Part shown: positions 35,677 to 43,855 of the stretch, piece after piece
Layout: the number at the start of each line of letters is the position of its first letter
How positions within the stretch are numbered: the stretch's first letter is position 1
DNA from: an uncultured Bacillota bacterium
GTDB lineage: Bacteria > Bacillota > Clostridia > Lachnospirales > Lachnospiraceae
Direction of reading: 5' to 3'
DNA length: 47,858 nucleotides
NCBI GenBank assembly: GCA_949291945.1
Contig: CASEXH010000031.1
Coordinates: 1 to 47,858 of the forward strand
The notes under the pieces: generated by a model
Told to the model about the DNA's origin: nothing
Database searches by the model: none
What the model saw: only the letters and a program-made list of their open reading frames with translations
Made by a program: the position numbers and the translations under genes

Positions 35677-35703
35677 AAAAAACCACTGTTTTTACAGTGG
35701 AAA
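35677..35703. terminator. Short hairpin after the ATPase gene, orientation uncertain
   Basis: A 7-bp stem CCACTGT/ACAGTGG with a TTTT loop (35683-35700) lies 45 bp after the stop. On the plus strand an A-run precedes it and no T-run follows, so a classical terminator would read on the minus strand, where no gene is arriving. Confidence 0.35.
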
Positions 35704-35725
35704 CCCACAAAAATGCAAGAAAGAC

Positions 35726-35754
35726 TTGACACCATATCATATGCCGGATACAAT
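35726..35754 (+). promoter_or_regulatory. Strong sigma-A promoter of the aminotransferase gene
   Basis: A perfect TTGACA at 35726-35731 and TACAAT at 35749-35754 are separated by 17 bp. Transcription would start about 31 nt before the ATG, with AGGAGG in the leader. Confidence 0.85.
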
Positions 35755-35792
35755 AGGAACCAGTGAAATCATAAAAGACCAGGAGGAAAGCC

Positions 35793-37079
35793 ATGACACC
35801 GTACAGAGAACTTAGCAAAGAACAGTTACAGGCCATGAAAGGCGATTTAGAAAAACAGTTTGAAGAAGTGAAAGCCAAGGGATTAAACCTTGATATGTCC
35901 AGAGGAAAACCTTGCAAAGAGCAGTTAAATCTGTCTATGGGGATGCTGGAAGAGTTAAAGAGTACTGATAAGCTGAAATGCGAAACCGGCATTGACTGCC
36001 GTAACTACGGGCTTCTGGAAGGTATTCCCGAGGCCAGAAGACTTCTGGGAGAAATGACAGAGGTTGCTCCGGAACATATCATCATCTTCGGAAATTCCAG
36101 CCTGAATGTGATGTTTGATACAGTTTCCCGTTCCATGACCCACGGTGTCTGCGGCAGCACTCCATGGTGCAGGCTGGATAAAGTAAAATTTTTATGTCCC
36201 GTTCCCGGATATGACCGTCATTTCCGGATTACAGAGTATTTCGGCATTGAGATGATCAATGTGCCAATGACTCCTACCGGCCCGGATATGGATATGGTAG
36301 AGGAACTGGTAAGTTCTGACCCTGCCATCAAAGGTATCTGGTGTGTGCCCAAGTATTCCAACCCTCAGGGAATTACTTATTCTGCAGAGACAGTAAAGAG
36401 ATTTGCCAGACTGAAACCAGCAGCAGAAGACTTCCGTATTTTCTGGGATAATGCTTACTGCATCCATCATCTCTATGACGAACATCAGGACTTTCTGGTG
36501 GAGATTCTGGATGAATGTGAGAAAGCAGGAAATCCGGATATGGTTTATAAATTTGTTTCTACTTCAAAAGTTACTTTCCCGGGCTCCGGAATTGCCGCAG
36601 TTGCAGCTTCACCCAGGAATCTGGCGGATATTAAAGAACATATGACTGTGCAGACCATTGGCCATGATAAAATCAACCAGCTTCGCCATGTACGCTTCTT
36701 CGGCGGCATTGTGGGTATGCATAAGCATATGAAGAAACACGCAGAAATCCTCCGCCCGAAATTCGAGGCAGTGGAAAATACACTGGAGCAGGAACTGGGG
36801 GGAGCCCAGATCGGTACCTGGACCAAACCAATGGGAGGCTACTTTATTTCTTTTGACGCACTGGAAGGCTGTGCGAAGAAAATCGTAGCAAAGGCAGCAG
36901 AAGCCGGACTGAAAATGACAGAAGCCGGCGCTACCTATCCATATGGGATTGATCCCCAAGACAGCAATATCCGTATTGCTCCAAGCTTTCCGTCACTGGA
37001 AGAGCTGCAGCTGGCAACAGAAATTTTTGTTCTCAGTGTGAAGCTGGTAAGTATTGATAAAATACTGGAGGAAAAGTAA
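35793..37079 (+). CDS. Aspartate aminotransferase-like, subgroup Ic (PLP-dependent)
   Basis: This 428-residue fold-type I aminotransferase belongs to the Asp_aminotransf (Ic) type. The N-terminus LDMSRGKPCKEQLNLS and NYGLLEGIPEARRLLGE are hallmarks; FGNSSLNVMFD binds the cofactor phosphate; FWDNAYCIHHLY holds the pyridine-binding Asp and Tyr; VSTSKVTFPGSG carries the PLP lysine (Lys259). The expected reaction is transfer between aspartate and 2-oxoglutarate. It has its own strong promoter and a terminator at 37110-37139. It is highly biased toward common codons, fitting high expression. Confidence 0.9.
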   Translation: MTPYRELSKEQLQAMKGDLEKQFEEVKAKGLNLDMSRGKPCKEQLNLSMGMLEELKSTDKLKCETGIDCRNYGLLEGIPEARRLLGEMTEVAPEHIIIFGNSSLNVMFDTVSRSMTHGVCGSTPWCRLDKVKFLCPVPGYDRHFRITEYFGIEMINVPMTPTGPDMDMVEELVSSDPAIKGIWCVPKYSNPQGITYSAETVKRFARLKPAAEDFRIFWDNAYCIHHLYDEHQDFLVEILDECEKAGNPDMVYKFVSTSKVTFPGSGIAAVAASPRNLADIKEHMTVQTIGHDKINQLRHVRFFGGIVGMHKHMKKHAEILRPKFEAVENTLEQELGGAQIGTWTKPMGGYFISFDALEGCAKKIVAKAAEAGLKMTEAGATYPYGIDPQDSNIRIAPSFPSLEELQLATEIFVLSVKLVSIDKILEEK

Positions 37080-37109
37080 ACGGGGTTGCCGCTCCGTCAG
37101 GAATTTTAA

Positions 37110-37139
37110 GGCGCTGTGAAGACTCACGGCGCCCCTTTT
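37110..37139 (+). terminator. Rho-independent terminator of the aminotransferase gene
   Basis: A 10-bp stem (GGCGCTGTGA/TCACGGCGCC, one G-U pair) with a 4-nt loop is followed by CCTTTTG. Confidence 0.8.
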
Positions 37140-37179
37140 GTATTCTGAAAGAAACATGAGATTTCTCCCGGATACGGGG

Positions 37180-37208
37180 TTGGTATGAAAGAAAATTTGT
37201 GCTATACT
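37180..37208 (+). promoter_or_regulatory. Promoter of the cell-wall operon (extended -10)
   Basis: TTGGTA at 37180-37185 and TATACT at 37203-37208 are 17 bp apart, with TGC just before the -10. The first start codon is 38 bp downstream. Confidence 0.65.
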
Positions 37209-37245
37209 GAAACGAAACAGCGAGAGTTGAAAAGGGGTAAGAAAT

Positions 37246-38649
37246 ATGGCAAAAAAGAAAGCTAAGAAAGGAAAATACAAAAAAGCAAAGAAGATCATAC
37301 TGGGTGTTCTTATCGGATATGTGGCTATTTTAGTCATTGCCTACGGCATCGGAGTGTTTTATTATTCCAGCCGCTTTTTGTCAGGCACAGAGATCAACGG
37401 TATGGATTGTTCAGGAAAAACTGTAGAAGAAGTGGAAAACAACATGGAAAGCCAGATTGCTTCTTATCAATTGGTTTTAAAGGAACGAGGGGATAAAAGC
37501 GAAACTATCAGTGCTTCCCAGATCAGTATGGAATACATAAGCGACGGAAAAATACAGGAATTAAAAGAACAGCAGAATCCGTTTGCCTGGTTCTTAGCCT
37601 TTGCAAGACAGCAGGATTATACTTTGTCTGCTACCACTTCCTATGATGAAACTGCATTGAACGCAGCGGTGGATGCTCTGGACTGCTTTAAGGAAGAAAA
37701 TGTTGTCCAGCCAGTAGACGCTCATCTGGAAGTACAGGACGGCCAGTATGTGATCGTGGAGGAAACTCAGGGAACAGCTCTTGACAGCGATAAGGTAAAA
37801 GAGGCGGTGAAAAACGCCATCGACAGCGGCGAGAGCCTTCTGGACCTAGATCAGGCCGGCTGCTACATAGAGCCATCGGTTCTCAGTACAGACGAGAATC
37901 TGGCAAAACAGAGGGACGAGGGAAACAAACTTCTTACCGTGACCGTGACGATTGATTTTTCGGACAGGCAGGAGGTTATTGATGCTGATGTGATGAAGGA
38001 CTGGCTGACTACCAATGAGGAAGGCGCTGTAGATCTGGACCGGACCAAGGTGAGGGAGTATGTGCAGCAGCTTCAGTATGAGTATGATACCTTTGGCAGT
38101 TCCAGAGAGTTTACCACCTCTTCCGGCCAGACCATCACAGTCAGCGGAGGAGATTACGGCTGGCTGATCGCACCGAATGATACCACTACCAAAATCATAG
38201 ATACCATCAAGAGCGGACAGTCCCAGACCATTGAACCGGAATACACCTATACCGGATACTGCCGGGACACCAATGATATCGGAAATACTTATGTGGAGAT
38301 CAGCCTGGATCAGCAGCATATGTGGTTCTATAAAGACGGACAGCTGATCGTGGAGACAGATGTGGTTACCGGCTGCCACAATAAAGGCTGGGATACCAAA
38401 ACCGGCGTTTATGCGATCATGTATAAGGAGCGTGACGCCACATTAGTAGGAGAGGGATACAATTCCGCAGTGTCCTACTGGATGCCTTTCTATGCAAATG
38501 TAGGAATCCATGACGCAAGCTGGAGATCCAGCTTCGGAGGTTCCATTTACTTAAACAATGGTTCTCATGGCTGTGTGAATACGCCTACGGAGAATGCCGC
38601 AACAATTTACAATAATATCGAGAAGGGAGTTCCTGTAGTAGTATATTAA
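37246..38649 (+). CDS. L,D-transpeptidase with N-terminal PG-binding repeats
   Basis: This 467-residue envelope enzyme cross-links peptidoglycan (3-3 links). A very basic N-terminus (about ten Lys in 18 residues) precedes a membrane helix at about 19-43. An extracytoplasmic region with the YoaR/PG_binding_4-type pattern (TEINGMDCSGKTVEEVE, about 52-68) leads to the YkuD catalytic domain at about 345-467. The active-site motif SHGCVNTP places His441 and Cys443. It heads an operon with ddl and murF (28- and 13-bp gaps). The operon unites synthesis of the D-Ala-D-Ala-containing precursor with a cross-linker acting on tetrapeptides. Confidence 0.9.
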   Translation: MAKKKAKKGKYKKAKKIILGVLIGYVAILVIAYGIGVFYYSSRFLSGTEINGMDCSGKTVEEVENNMESQIASYQLVLKERGDKSETISASQISMEYISDGKIQELKEQQNPFAWFLAFARQQDYTLSATTSYDETALNAAVDALDCFKEENVVQPVDAHLEVQDGQYVIVEETQGTALDSDKVKEAVKNAIDSGESLLDLDQAGCYIEPSVLSTDENLAKQRDEGNKLLTVTVTIDFSDRQEVIDADVMKDWLTTNEEGAVDLDRTKVREYVQQLQYEYDTFGSSREFTTSSGQTITVSGGDYGWLIAPNDTTTKIIDTIKSGQSQTIEPEYTYTGYCRDTNDIGNTYVEISLDQQHMWFYKDGQLIVETDVVTGCHNKGWDTKTGVYAIMYKERDATLVGEGYNSAVSYWMPFYANVGIHDASWRSSFGGSIYLNNGSHGCVNTPTENAATIYNNIEKGVPVVVY

Positions 38650-38677
38650 AGATACCAGGGGCAAAAGGAGTTAGGAT

Positions 38678-39709
38678 ATGAATATAGTAGTTTTAGCAGG
38701 AGGAAACAGTACAGAGAGAGCGGTTTCCATTGTTTCCGGAAAAGGAGTCTGCACAGCTCTTCGGGAGAGAAATCACAGAGCAATCCTCATAGACGCTTAT
38801 TTCGGCCGGGAAAAACTGGAGGAAGATCTCTTCCCCGCAGAATATGATGTGGAAAAAGAAGCTGCATGGATGGAGGGAAAAAGCCGGGAACTGGAAGAAA
38901 CCATGAAAGAGCGGAAAGAGTTCTTCGGTCCTTATGTGCTGGATATCTGTACAAAGGCGGACATTGTATTTCTGGCTCTTCACGGAGCCAACGGAGAGGA
39001 CGGAAAGGTCCAGTCCGTACTGGATCTTATGGGAATCCCTTATACCGGTTCGGATCCTTTAAGCAGCGCTATGGCTATGGACAAAGGGATTACCAAGGTG
39101 ATCTTTGAGGCTGCAGGGGTTCCTACACCAAAGGGAGTTACTCTGGAAAAGAAAACCTGTACTTCCAGACTGGCAGACTACGGTATGGATTTTCCGGTGA
39201 TTGTAAAGCCCTGCTGCGGAGGCTCCAGCGTGGGAGTGTGTATTGCCAAGGACCAGAAAGAGTATGAAATGGCTCTGGCAGAGGCTTTTTCTTATGAAAA
39301 TGAAGTTGTGGTAGAACAGTTTATCCAGGGCCGGGAATTTTCCGTGGCAGTGGTAGACGGAAAGGCCTATCCTGTCATCGAGATCGCCCCTTTAGAAGGG
39401 TTCTATGACTATAAAAATAAATACCAGGAAGGCTCCTGTGTGGAGACCTGCCCTGCAGATATTTCTGTAATGCTCACCAAGGAAATGCAGAACTATGCGG
39501 AACTGGGCTACAAGGCCCTTCATCTTCAGGCATATGCCAGACTGGACTTTATTATGGACGAAGAGGGAAATATGTACTGTCTTGAGGCAAACACCCTGCC
39601 GGGAATGACGCCTACCAGTCTGATCCCTCAGGAAGCAAAGGTTATCGGGATCAGCTATCCCCGGCTTTGTGAAAAACTTATAGAGGTCTCATTAAATAAG
39701 TATCGTTAG
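38678..39709 (+). CDS. ddl: D-alanine--D-alanine ligase
   Basis: This ATP-grasp enzyme joins two D-alanines for the peptidoglycan stem. It has 343 residues. Visible motifs are VLAGGNSTERAVSIVSGKGV near the N-terminus, LHGANGEDGKVQ (GEDG loop, about 105), PVIVKPCCGGSSVGV (ATP binding, about 171-185), VEQFIQGREFSVAV and the C-terminal LEANTLPGMTPTSLIPQ metal/substrate loop. The N-terminus has an insert (about 60-95) relative to short Ddl forms, similar to some clostridial homologues. AAAAGGAG precedes the start. No Van-type change of Tyr/Phe specificity can be judged by eye. Confidence 0.93.
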   Translation: MNIVVLAGGNSTERAVSIVSGKGVCTALRERNHRAILIDAYFGREKLEEDLFPAEYDVEKEAAWMEGKSRELEETMKERKEFFGPYVLDICTKADIVFLALHGANGEDGKVQSVLDLMGIPYTGSDPLSSAMAMDKGITKVIFEAAGVPTPKGVTLEKKTCTSRLADYGMDFPVIVKPCCGGSSVGVCIAKDQKEYEMALAEAFSYENEVVVEQFIQGREFSVAVVDGKAYPVIEIAPLEGFYDYKNKYQEGSCVETCPADISVMLTKEMQNYAELGYKALHLQAYARLDFIMDEEGNMYCLEANTLPGMTPTSLIPQEAKVIGISYPRLCEKLIEVSLNKYR

Positions 39710-39722
39710 GGGGAAACAGGCA

Positions 39723-41087
39723 ATGAAGAATCTGACGTTGGAGCATATTGCCGAAGCATGCAAAGGGATTTATAAAGGTTCTGAGGCAGATAAGACCAGA
39801 GAGGTTACCGGAATTTTCACAGACAGCAGGAAGATCCGGGAAGGAAGTCTTTTCGTGCCTATCAAAGGGGCAAGGGCAGACGGTCATGATTTTATAGAAG
39901 GCGTTATGGAAAAGGGCGCTCTGGCCACTCTTTCCGAGAAGGATCTGGGAGAAAAGCCTTATCCCTATATTCAGGTGGAATCTTCTCTCCAGGCAGTAAA
40001 GGATATGGCAGAGTATTATCTGAAGCAGCTGAAAATCCCGGTGGTGGGAATTACCGGAAGTGTGGGAAAGACAAGTACCAAGGAAATGATTGCCTCAGTA
40101 CTTTCTCAGAAATATAAGGTGCTGAAGACCCAGGGAAACTTTAATAATGAACTGGGACTGCCCCTTACCGTGTTCAATCTTAGGGAAGAACATGAGATGG
40201 CAGTGCTGGAAATGGGGATCAGTGATTTCGGAGAAATGCACCGGCTGGCCAAGATCGCAAGACCGGATACCTGTGTGATCACAAACATCGGCTTGTGCCA
40301 TTTGGAATTCCTAAAGTCCAGAGACGGAATTTTAAAAGCTAAGACTGAGATTTTCGACTTCCTCAGAGAGGATGGACATATTGTTTTAAACGGTGATGAC
40401 GATAAGCTGGTGACAGTAAAAGAAGTAAAGGGGATCCGTCCTGTATTTTTCGGACTGGAGAACCATCAGGGAATCTGGGCAGACCAGGTACAGCCGGAAG
40501 GTCTTCGGGGAATTTCCTGCCGGATCCATATGGGAGAAGATTCCTTCCAGGTTCTGATCCCCGTGCCGGGACGGCATATGGTATATAATGCCCTGGCAGC
40601 AGCAGCTGTGGGACAGATCTACGGCCTTTCAAAAGAGGAGATCAAAGAAGGAATCCAGAGTCTCCAGCCGGTAAGCGGCAGATTCCACATTATCCATACA
40701 GATAGGTATACTATTATTGATGACTGTTACAATGCAAATCCGGTTTCCATGAAAGCTTCTCTGGACGTCCTTTCCGACGCCCTTGGCCGGAAGGTAGCTA
40801 TCCTGGGAGACATGGGAGAATTGGGAGAGGATCAGGTGGATATGCACCGGGAAGTGGGAGTGTACGCCGCTTCCAGAAATATTGATGTGCTCCTCTGTGT
40901 GGGAGGGTTATCTGCCTATATGGCAGAGGCCGCCCAGCTTACAGCCCCTGCAAAGGAGATCCGGCATTTTACTTCTAAGGAGGAACTGCTGGATGAACTT
41001 CCCCGTATCCTGGAACAGGGGGACAATGTTTTAGTGAAGGCTTCCCACTTTATGGAGTTTGGAAAAATCCTGGAAGCTCTTCAATAA
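39723..41087 (+). CDS. murF: UDP-N-acetylmuramoyl-tripeptide--D-alanyl-D-alanine ligase
   Basis: This ligase adds the D-Ala-D-Ala dipeptide made by the preceding gene product to the UDP-MurNAc-tripeptide. It has 454 residues. The ATP loop is GITGSVGKTSTKEMI (about 105-119), with FNNELGLPLT and EMGISDFGEM following, and IIDDCYNANPVSMKASLD in the C-terminal domain. Its last 38 bp overlap the 3' end of the LysR gene on the other strand, so the two transcripts are antisense there and no terminator separates them. Confidence 0.94.
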   Translation: MKNLTLEHIAEACKGIYKGSEADKTREVTGIFTDSRKIREGSLFVPIKGARADGHDFIEGVMEKGALATLSEKDLGEKPYPYIQVESSLQAVKDMAEYYLKQLKIPVVGITGSVGKTSTKEMIASVLSQKYKVLKTQGNFNNELGLPLTVFNLREEHEMAVLEMGISDFGEMHRLAKIARPDTCVITNIGLCHLEFLKSRDGILKAKTEIFDFLREDGHIVLNGDDDKLVTVKEVKGIRPVFFGLENHQGIWADQVQPEGLRGISCRIHMGEDSFQVLIPVPGRHMVYNALAAAAVGQIYGLSKEEIKEGIQSLQPVSGRFHIIHTDRYTIIDDCYNANPVSMKASLDVLSDALGRKVAILGDMGELGEDQVDMHREVGVYAASRNIDVLLCVGGLSAYMAEAAQLTAPAKEIRHFTSKEELLDELPRILEQGDNVLVKASHFMEFGKILEALQ

Positions 41088-41946
41088 TAAATTTTCGGAA
41101 GTTTTCCACTGCCGGAGGAATATAGACCTGGTCGTTGCTGACCATATAGATATTCCTCTGGGCAGTGGAATTTTTTATTCGGATTTTTTTGATATCCAGA
41201 TGATCCAGCAGATCCATTTCCGGTACAATGGAAATTCCGAAATTTTTTGCTGTCAGGCCGGCAATGACCTGGTCTTCCTCTGTTTCGTAGGCGATCTGTG
41301 GGGATTTCCCGATTTTTTTAAAGAGCCGGTCTATGTCATAGCGTACCCCGGAACCCTGGGAAAAATAAATATAGGGATAGGGAAGGGTCTGTTCCAGATC
41401 AGCTTCCTCATACCGGGCCAGGGGATGGTCTTTGGGAACAATGAGCACTAGCTGCTGGCCGGCTACAGGAACACAGCTAAGGCCTTTATCCTTTGCAGGA
41501 TAAGAGGAAAAGACCAGATCAAAATGCCGGGATTTCAGCCCTTCCAGAAGTTCACAGGTAACTCCTGTATGGAAAGTAAAGCGGACAGGCACATCCCTGT
41601 GGCCTTTCAGAAATTTTTCTGCCAGAGCCGGCAGCCAGCTTATTCCCAGTACCCGGAGAAAGCCCAGCCGTATGGTTCCGGCTCCCTGGGCTCCTTGCCG
41701 GAGCATTTCTACTCCGGAATCCAGAGTCTTTAAGGCATTTTCCGCATAATCCAGAAACTGCTCCCCAAAACAGGTAAGGGTGGTATTCCTGCCGGATTTT
41801 TCAAAAAGTGGAACGCCCAGTTCCGCCTCCAGCTGACTGATGGCGTGGCTGAGACTGGGCTGGGCAATGCAGAGCTGTTCTGCGGCTTTGGTATAATGCC
41901 TGGTGTGTGCCAGTTCTACAAAATACCGGAGATGAAAAAGATTCAT
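41050..41946 (-). CDS. LysR-family transcriptional regulator
   Basis: This 298-residue regulator has an N-terminal winged HTH (1-60; AHTRHYTKAAEQLCIAQPSLSHAISQLE holds the recognition helix) and a periplasmic-binding-like effector domain (about 90-295). The effector is unknown. It lies divergent from the YczE-like gene with a 154-bp gap that contains a perfect ATAGAT-AAA-ATCTAT inverted repeat, typical for LysR sites (T-N11-A). It probably controls that neighbour and itself. Its 3' end runs into murF. GGAGGTAGCCCT precedes the start. Confidence 0.92.
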   Translation of the reverse strand: MNLFHLRYFVELAHTRHYTKAAEQLCIAQPSLSHAISQLEAELGVPLFEKSGRNTTLTCFGEQFLDYAENALKTLDSGVEMLRQGAQGAGTIRLGFLRVLGISWLPALAEKFLKGHRDVPVRFTFHTGVTCELLEGLKSRHFDLVFSSYPAKDKGLSCVPVAGQQLVLIVPKDHPLARYEEADLEQTLPYPYIYFSQGSGVRYDIDRLFKKIGKSPQIAYETEEDQVIAGLTAKNFGISIVPEMDLLDHLDIKKIRIKNSTAQRNIYMVSNDQVYIPPAVENFRKFIIEELPGFFQTP

Positions 41947-41982
41947 AGGGCTACCTCCTTTTTCTTTATCCTACTACAAATT

Positions 41983-41997
41983 ATAGATAAAATCTAT
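41983..41997. promoter_or_regulatory. Candidate LysR operator
   Basis: A perfect inverted repeat ATAGAT-AAA-ATCTAT lies 37 bp from the LysR start and about 104 bp from the divergent start. Spacing and symmetry fit a LysR recognition half-site pair. Confidence 0.55.
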
Positions 41998-42100
41998 TGT
42001 TTGATTTAAATTATTCATTTGATTTTAAGGAAAAAGAAATCTATGATATCTGAAGAAAGAGATCAGAAAGATCTGCTGAAAAGAAAGGAAATTATGCTTT

Positions 42101-42805
42101 ATGGAAAAGAGAAAAGTACAGGTCAGAGGGGAACTGGCACTGATCCCCTTAATCTTTGTAAACAGCTTTGCGGTAGTGCTGATGTTGTATTCCGGATCGG
42201 GGATTTCCGCCATATCCAGTGTGCCCTATGCCTTTAACCAGGTGCTTCCCCAGGTTTCCCTGGGAACCTGGACCTATATATTCCAGGCACTTTTAGTCGG
42301 GGCTCTGTTTATTCTCCGGGGGAGGATACATCTGCCATATCTGCTCAGCTTTGTGGTAGGCTTTTTCTTCGGAATAGCCGTGGATCTCCATGGAGCGTGG
42401 ATCGGACTGCTGCCAAAGGGGATTTCCTTCCAGATTTTATACTTCTGTATCAGCTACCTGCTGATCTGCTTTGGCATTGCCCTGGCAAACCGGTGTAAGA
42501 TGCCCATTGTACCTACGGATCTTTTTCCACGGGAATTTTCTCAGATTACAGGATTTACCTATTCCAGAGTAAAAATCTGCTTTGATGTGTCTTGTCTGGC
42601 CCTGACCGTCTTTATGACCTGGACCTTCCTGGGCCATGTAAAGGGGCTGGGGATCGGAACCGTTCTTGCTGCTTTTACCATGGGAAAAGTTATCGGGTGG
42701 ATCGGAGACTGGATGGACCGGCATGTGGAATTTGTTTCCTGCATGGAGAACAGAGATCTGAAAAGAAAGAGACATAGAAAACAAATATCCTTTGGAAGAA
42801 TATAA
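42101..42805 (+). CDS. YczE/DUF6198-like multi-pass membrane protein
   Basis: This 234-residue protein has five or six predicted helices (about 12-33, 52-72, 80-97, 112-132, 158-180, 183-200) and a basic C-terminal tail. It resembles the YczE/YyaS/YitT group of membrane proteins, function unknown. GAAAGGAAATT precedes the ATG at 42101; an overlapping frame starting at 42019 is out of frame and rejected. The divergent LysR gene is the probable regulator. A family A/B composite repeat follows directly after the stop. Confidence 0.8.
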   Translation: MEKRKVQVRGELALIPLIFVNSFAVVLMLYSGSGISAISSVPYAFNQVLPQVSLGTWTYIFQALLVGALFILRGRIHLPYLLSFVVGFFFGIAVDLHGAWIGLLPKGISFQILYFCISYLLICFGIALANRCKMPIVPTDLFPREFSQITGFTYSRVKICFDVSCLALTVFMTWTFLGHVKGLGIGTVLAAFTMGKVIGWIGDWMDRHVEFVSCMENRDLKRKRHRKQISFGRI

Positions 42806-42957
42806 AAAGAAGAAGCCGTCAAATTAATCAAAGCCGAGAATATTTATACATTTTATTCCCGCAAGCAACGAGCCAAGCGGACATGCTGGCATGTCCATTT
42901 GGCGACTGCTGCGAGGGTCTTTGACTACTGACATATGTTTCATGCGACAGCTTCTTC
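42806..42957. repeat. Composite repeat: family A element (inverted) carrying family B
   Basis: Outer arms AAGAAGAAGCCGTC and GACAGCTTCTTCTT pair and sit between convergent genes, with T-runs on both strands. The left end (CGAGAATATTTATACATTTTAT) is the complement of the right inner arm of A3, and the right end (CTGACATATGTTTCATGCGACAGC) is nearly the complement of the left end of A2. The usual A middle and the second inner arm are missing. In their place is family B sequence (from 42852), so this looks like an A copy with its centre exchanged. Confidence 0.75.
42852..42920. repeat. Family B repeat, copy B2 (inside the composite element)
   Basis: TTTATTCCCGCAAGCAACG followed by AGCCAAGCGGACATGCT matches 45965-46000 closely. 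It continues into a self-pairing GGACATGC/GCATGTCC hairpin (about 42879-42896) and GGCGACTGCTGCGAGGGT. Confidence 0.65.
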
Positions 42958-42964
42958 TTTTTTC

Positions 42965-43705
42965 TTATGCTGCTGTCTGATGTTTTTCCAGCATTTTCAG
43001 GATCACTTTTTGGGTATACTGTCCTAAATGCTTTTTGTCTTCTTTTGAGAGCTGATCAGGATAGATCGGATCTCCGTATTCTACCACTACCTTGCAGGGA
43101 CGGATCTTAGGAAGGTGGGCTTCAAAGATCTCCGCCGAATTATGGATCGCTATGGGAATAACAGGACATCCGGTTTTGGTGGAAATCTTAAAGCTTCCTT
43201 CATGGAAGGGGAGGAGTTCCAGTTCATTGTCTCCTTTGTTTCTGGTGCCTTCCGGAAAGATACAGATGGATATGCCGTTTTTGACCTCCTCTATGGCGGT
43301 TAATATGGTTTTCAGACCTTCTTTGATGTCCTTCCGGTTCAGAAAGAGGCAGTGAAGATACCGCATCCAGTTAGAAAGAAGAGGAATGGGCTCCATTTCT
43401 TTTTTGGCAATATAACCTGTGGTACCCGGACAGAGGACATAGGTGAGGAGAATGTCAAAATAACTTCGGTGGTTTCCAATATATAAAACCGCCTGGTCTG
43501 TTGGAACCTTTTCATGACCCAGGATGGTGATATCTGCTCCGGTAACTTTCAGGATCAGCCGGAACACAGCCTGGATGATCCTGAGAGAACTGATATCCTT
43601 CTTCTTCTGGTTAAATTTTCCCAGGATCCACTCGCCAAAGAGTATGGGAATTGACAAGATCAAATACCCCACCACAATAATACAGATAATGATAAATCGA
43701 ATCAT
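42965..43705 (-). CDS. plsC: 1-acyl-sn-glycerol-3-phosphate acyltransferase
   Basis: This membrane-bound enzyme makes phosphatidic acid by acylating lysophosphatidic acid. It has 246 residues from the ATG at 43705 (GAAGGACT upstream). The open frame continues 621 nt further upstream, but that part crosses the promoter and the divergent gene and is not homologous. An N-terminal helix (about 3-25) anchors it. The acyltransferase motifs are NHRSYFD (His79-x4-Asp84), the FLNRKD region (about 121-126) and FPEGTRNKGD (150-159). A promoter and a strong palindrome lie upstream. It stands alone between converging and diverging genes. Confidence 0.92.
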   Translation of the reverse strand: MIRFIIICIIVVGYLILSIPILFGEWILGKFNQKKKDISSLRIIQAVFRLILKVTGADITILGHEKVPTDQAVLYIGNHRSYFDILLTYVLCPGTTGYIAKKEMEPIPLLSNWMRYLHCLFLNRKDIKEGLKTILTAIEEVKNGISICIFPEGTRNKGDNELELLPFHEGSFKISTKTGCPVIPIAIHNSAEIFEAHLPKIRPCKVVVEYGDPIYPDQLSKEDKKHLGQYTQKVILKMLEKHQTAA

Positions 43706-43732
43706 AATATTCAGTCCTTCGCAAAATATATT

Positions 43733-43754
43733 TTCTATACCAAATGGTATAGAA
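43733..43754. promoter_or_regulatory. Palindromic operator candidate in the plsC leader
   Basis: A perfect 9+9 inverted repeat, TTCTATACC-AAAT-GGTATAGAA, lies about 28 bp upstream of the plsC start codon and just downstream of its predicted transcription start. A bound repressor there would block transcription. It does not match a regulator consensus I can name with confidence. Confidence 0.6.
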
Positions 43755-43769
43755 GCCTGATATTCCTCT

Positions 43770-43798
43770 ATTATAATAAGTCTGTGTAAAATCCGCAA
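43770..43798 (-). promoter_or_regulatory. Promoter of plsC
   Basis: On the minus strand TTGCGG (43798-43793) and a perfect TATAAT (43775-43770) are 17 bp apart. The -10 region overlaps a plus-strand TATAAT at 43772-43777. Confidence 0.6.
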
Positions 43799-43855
43799 GG
43801 AAAAATAGGTATATTTTTCGTGAACCCCGCATAAATTAGGGATAAGGTTGACGAA

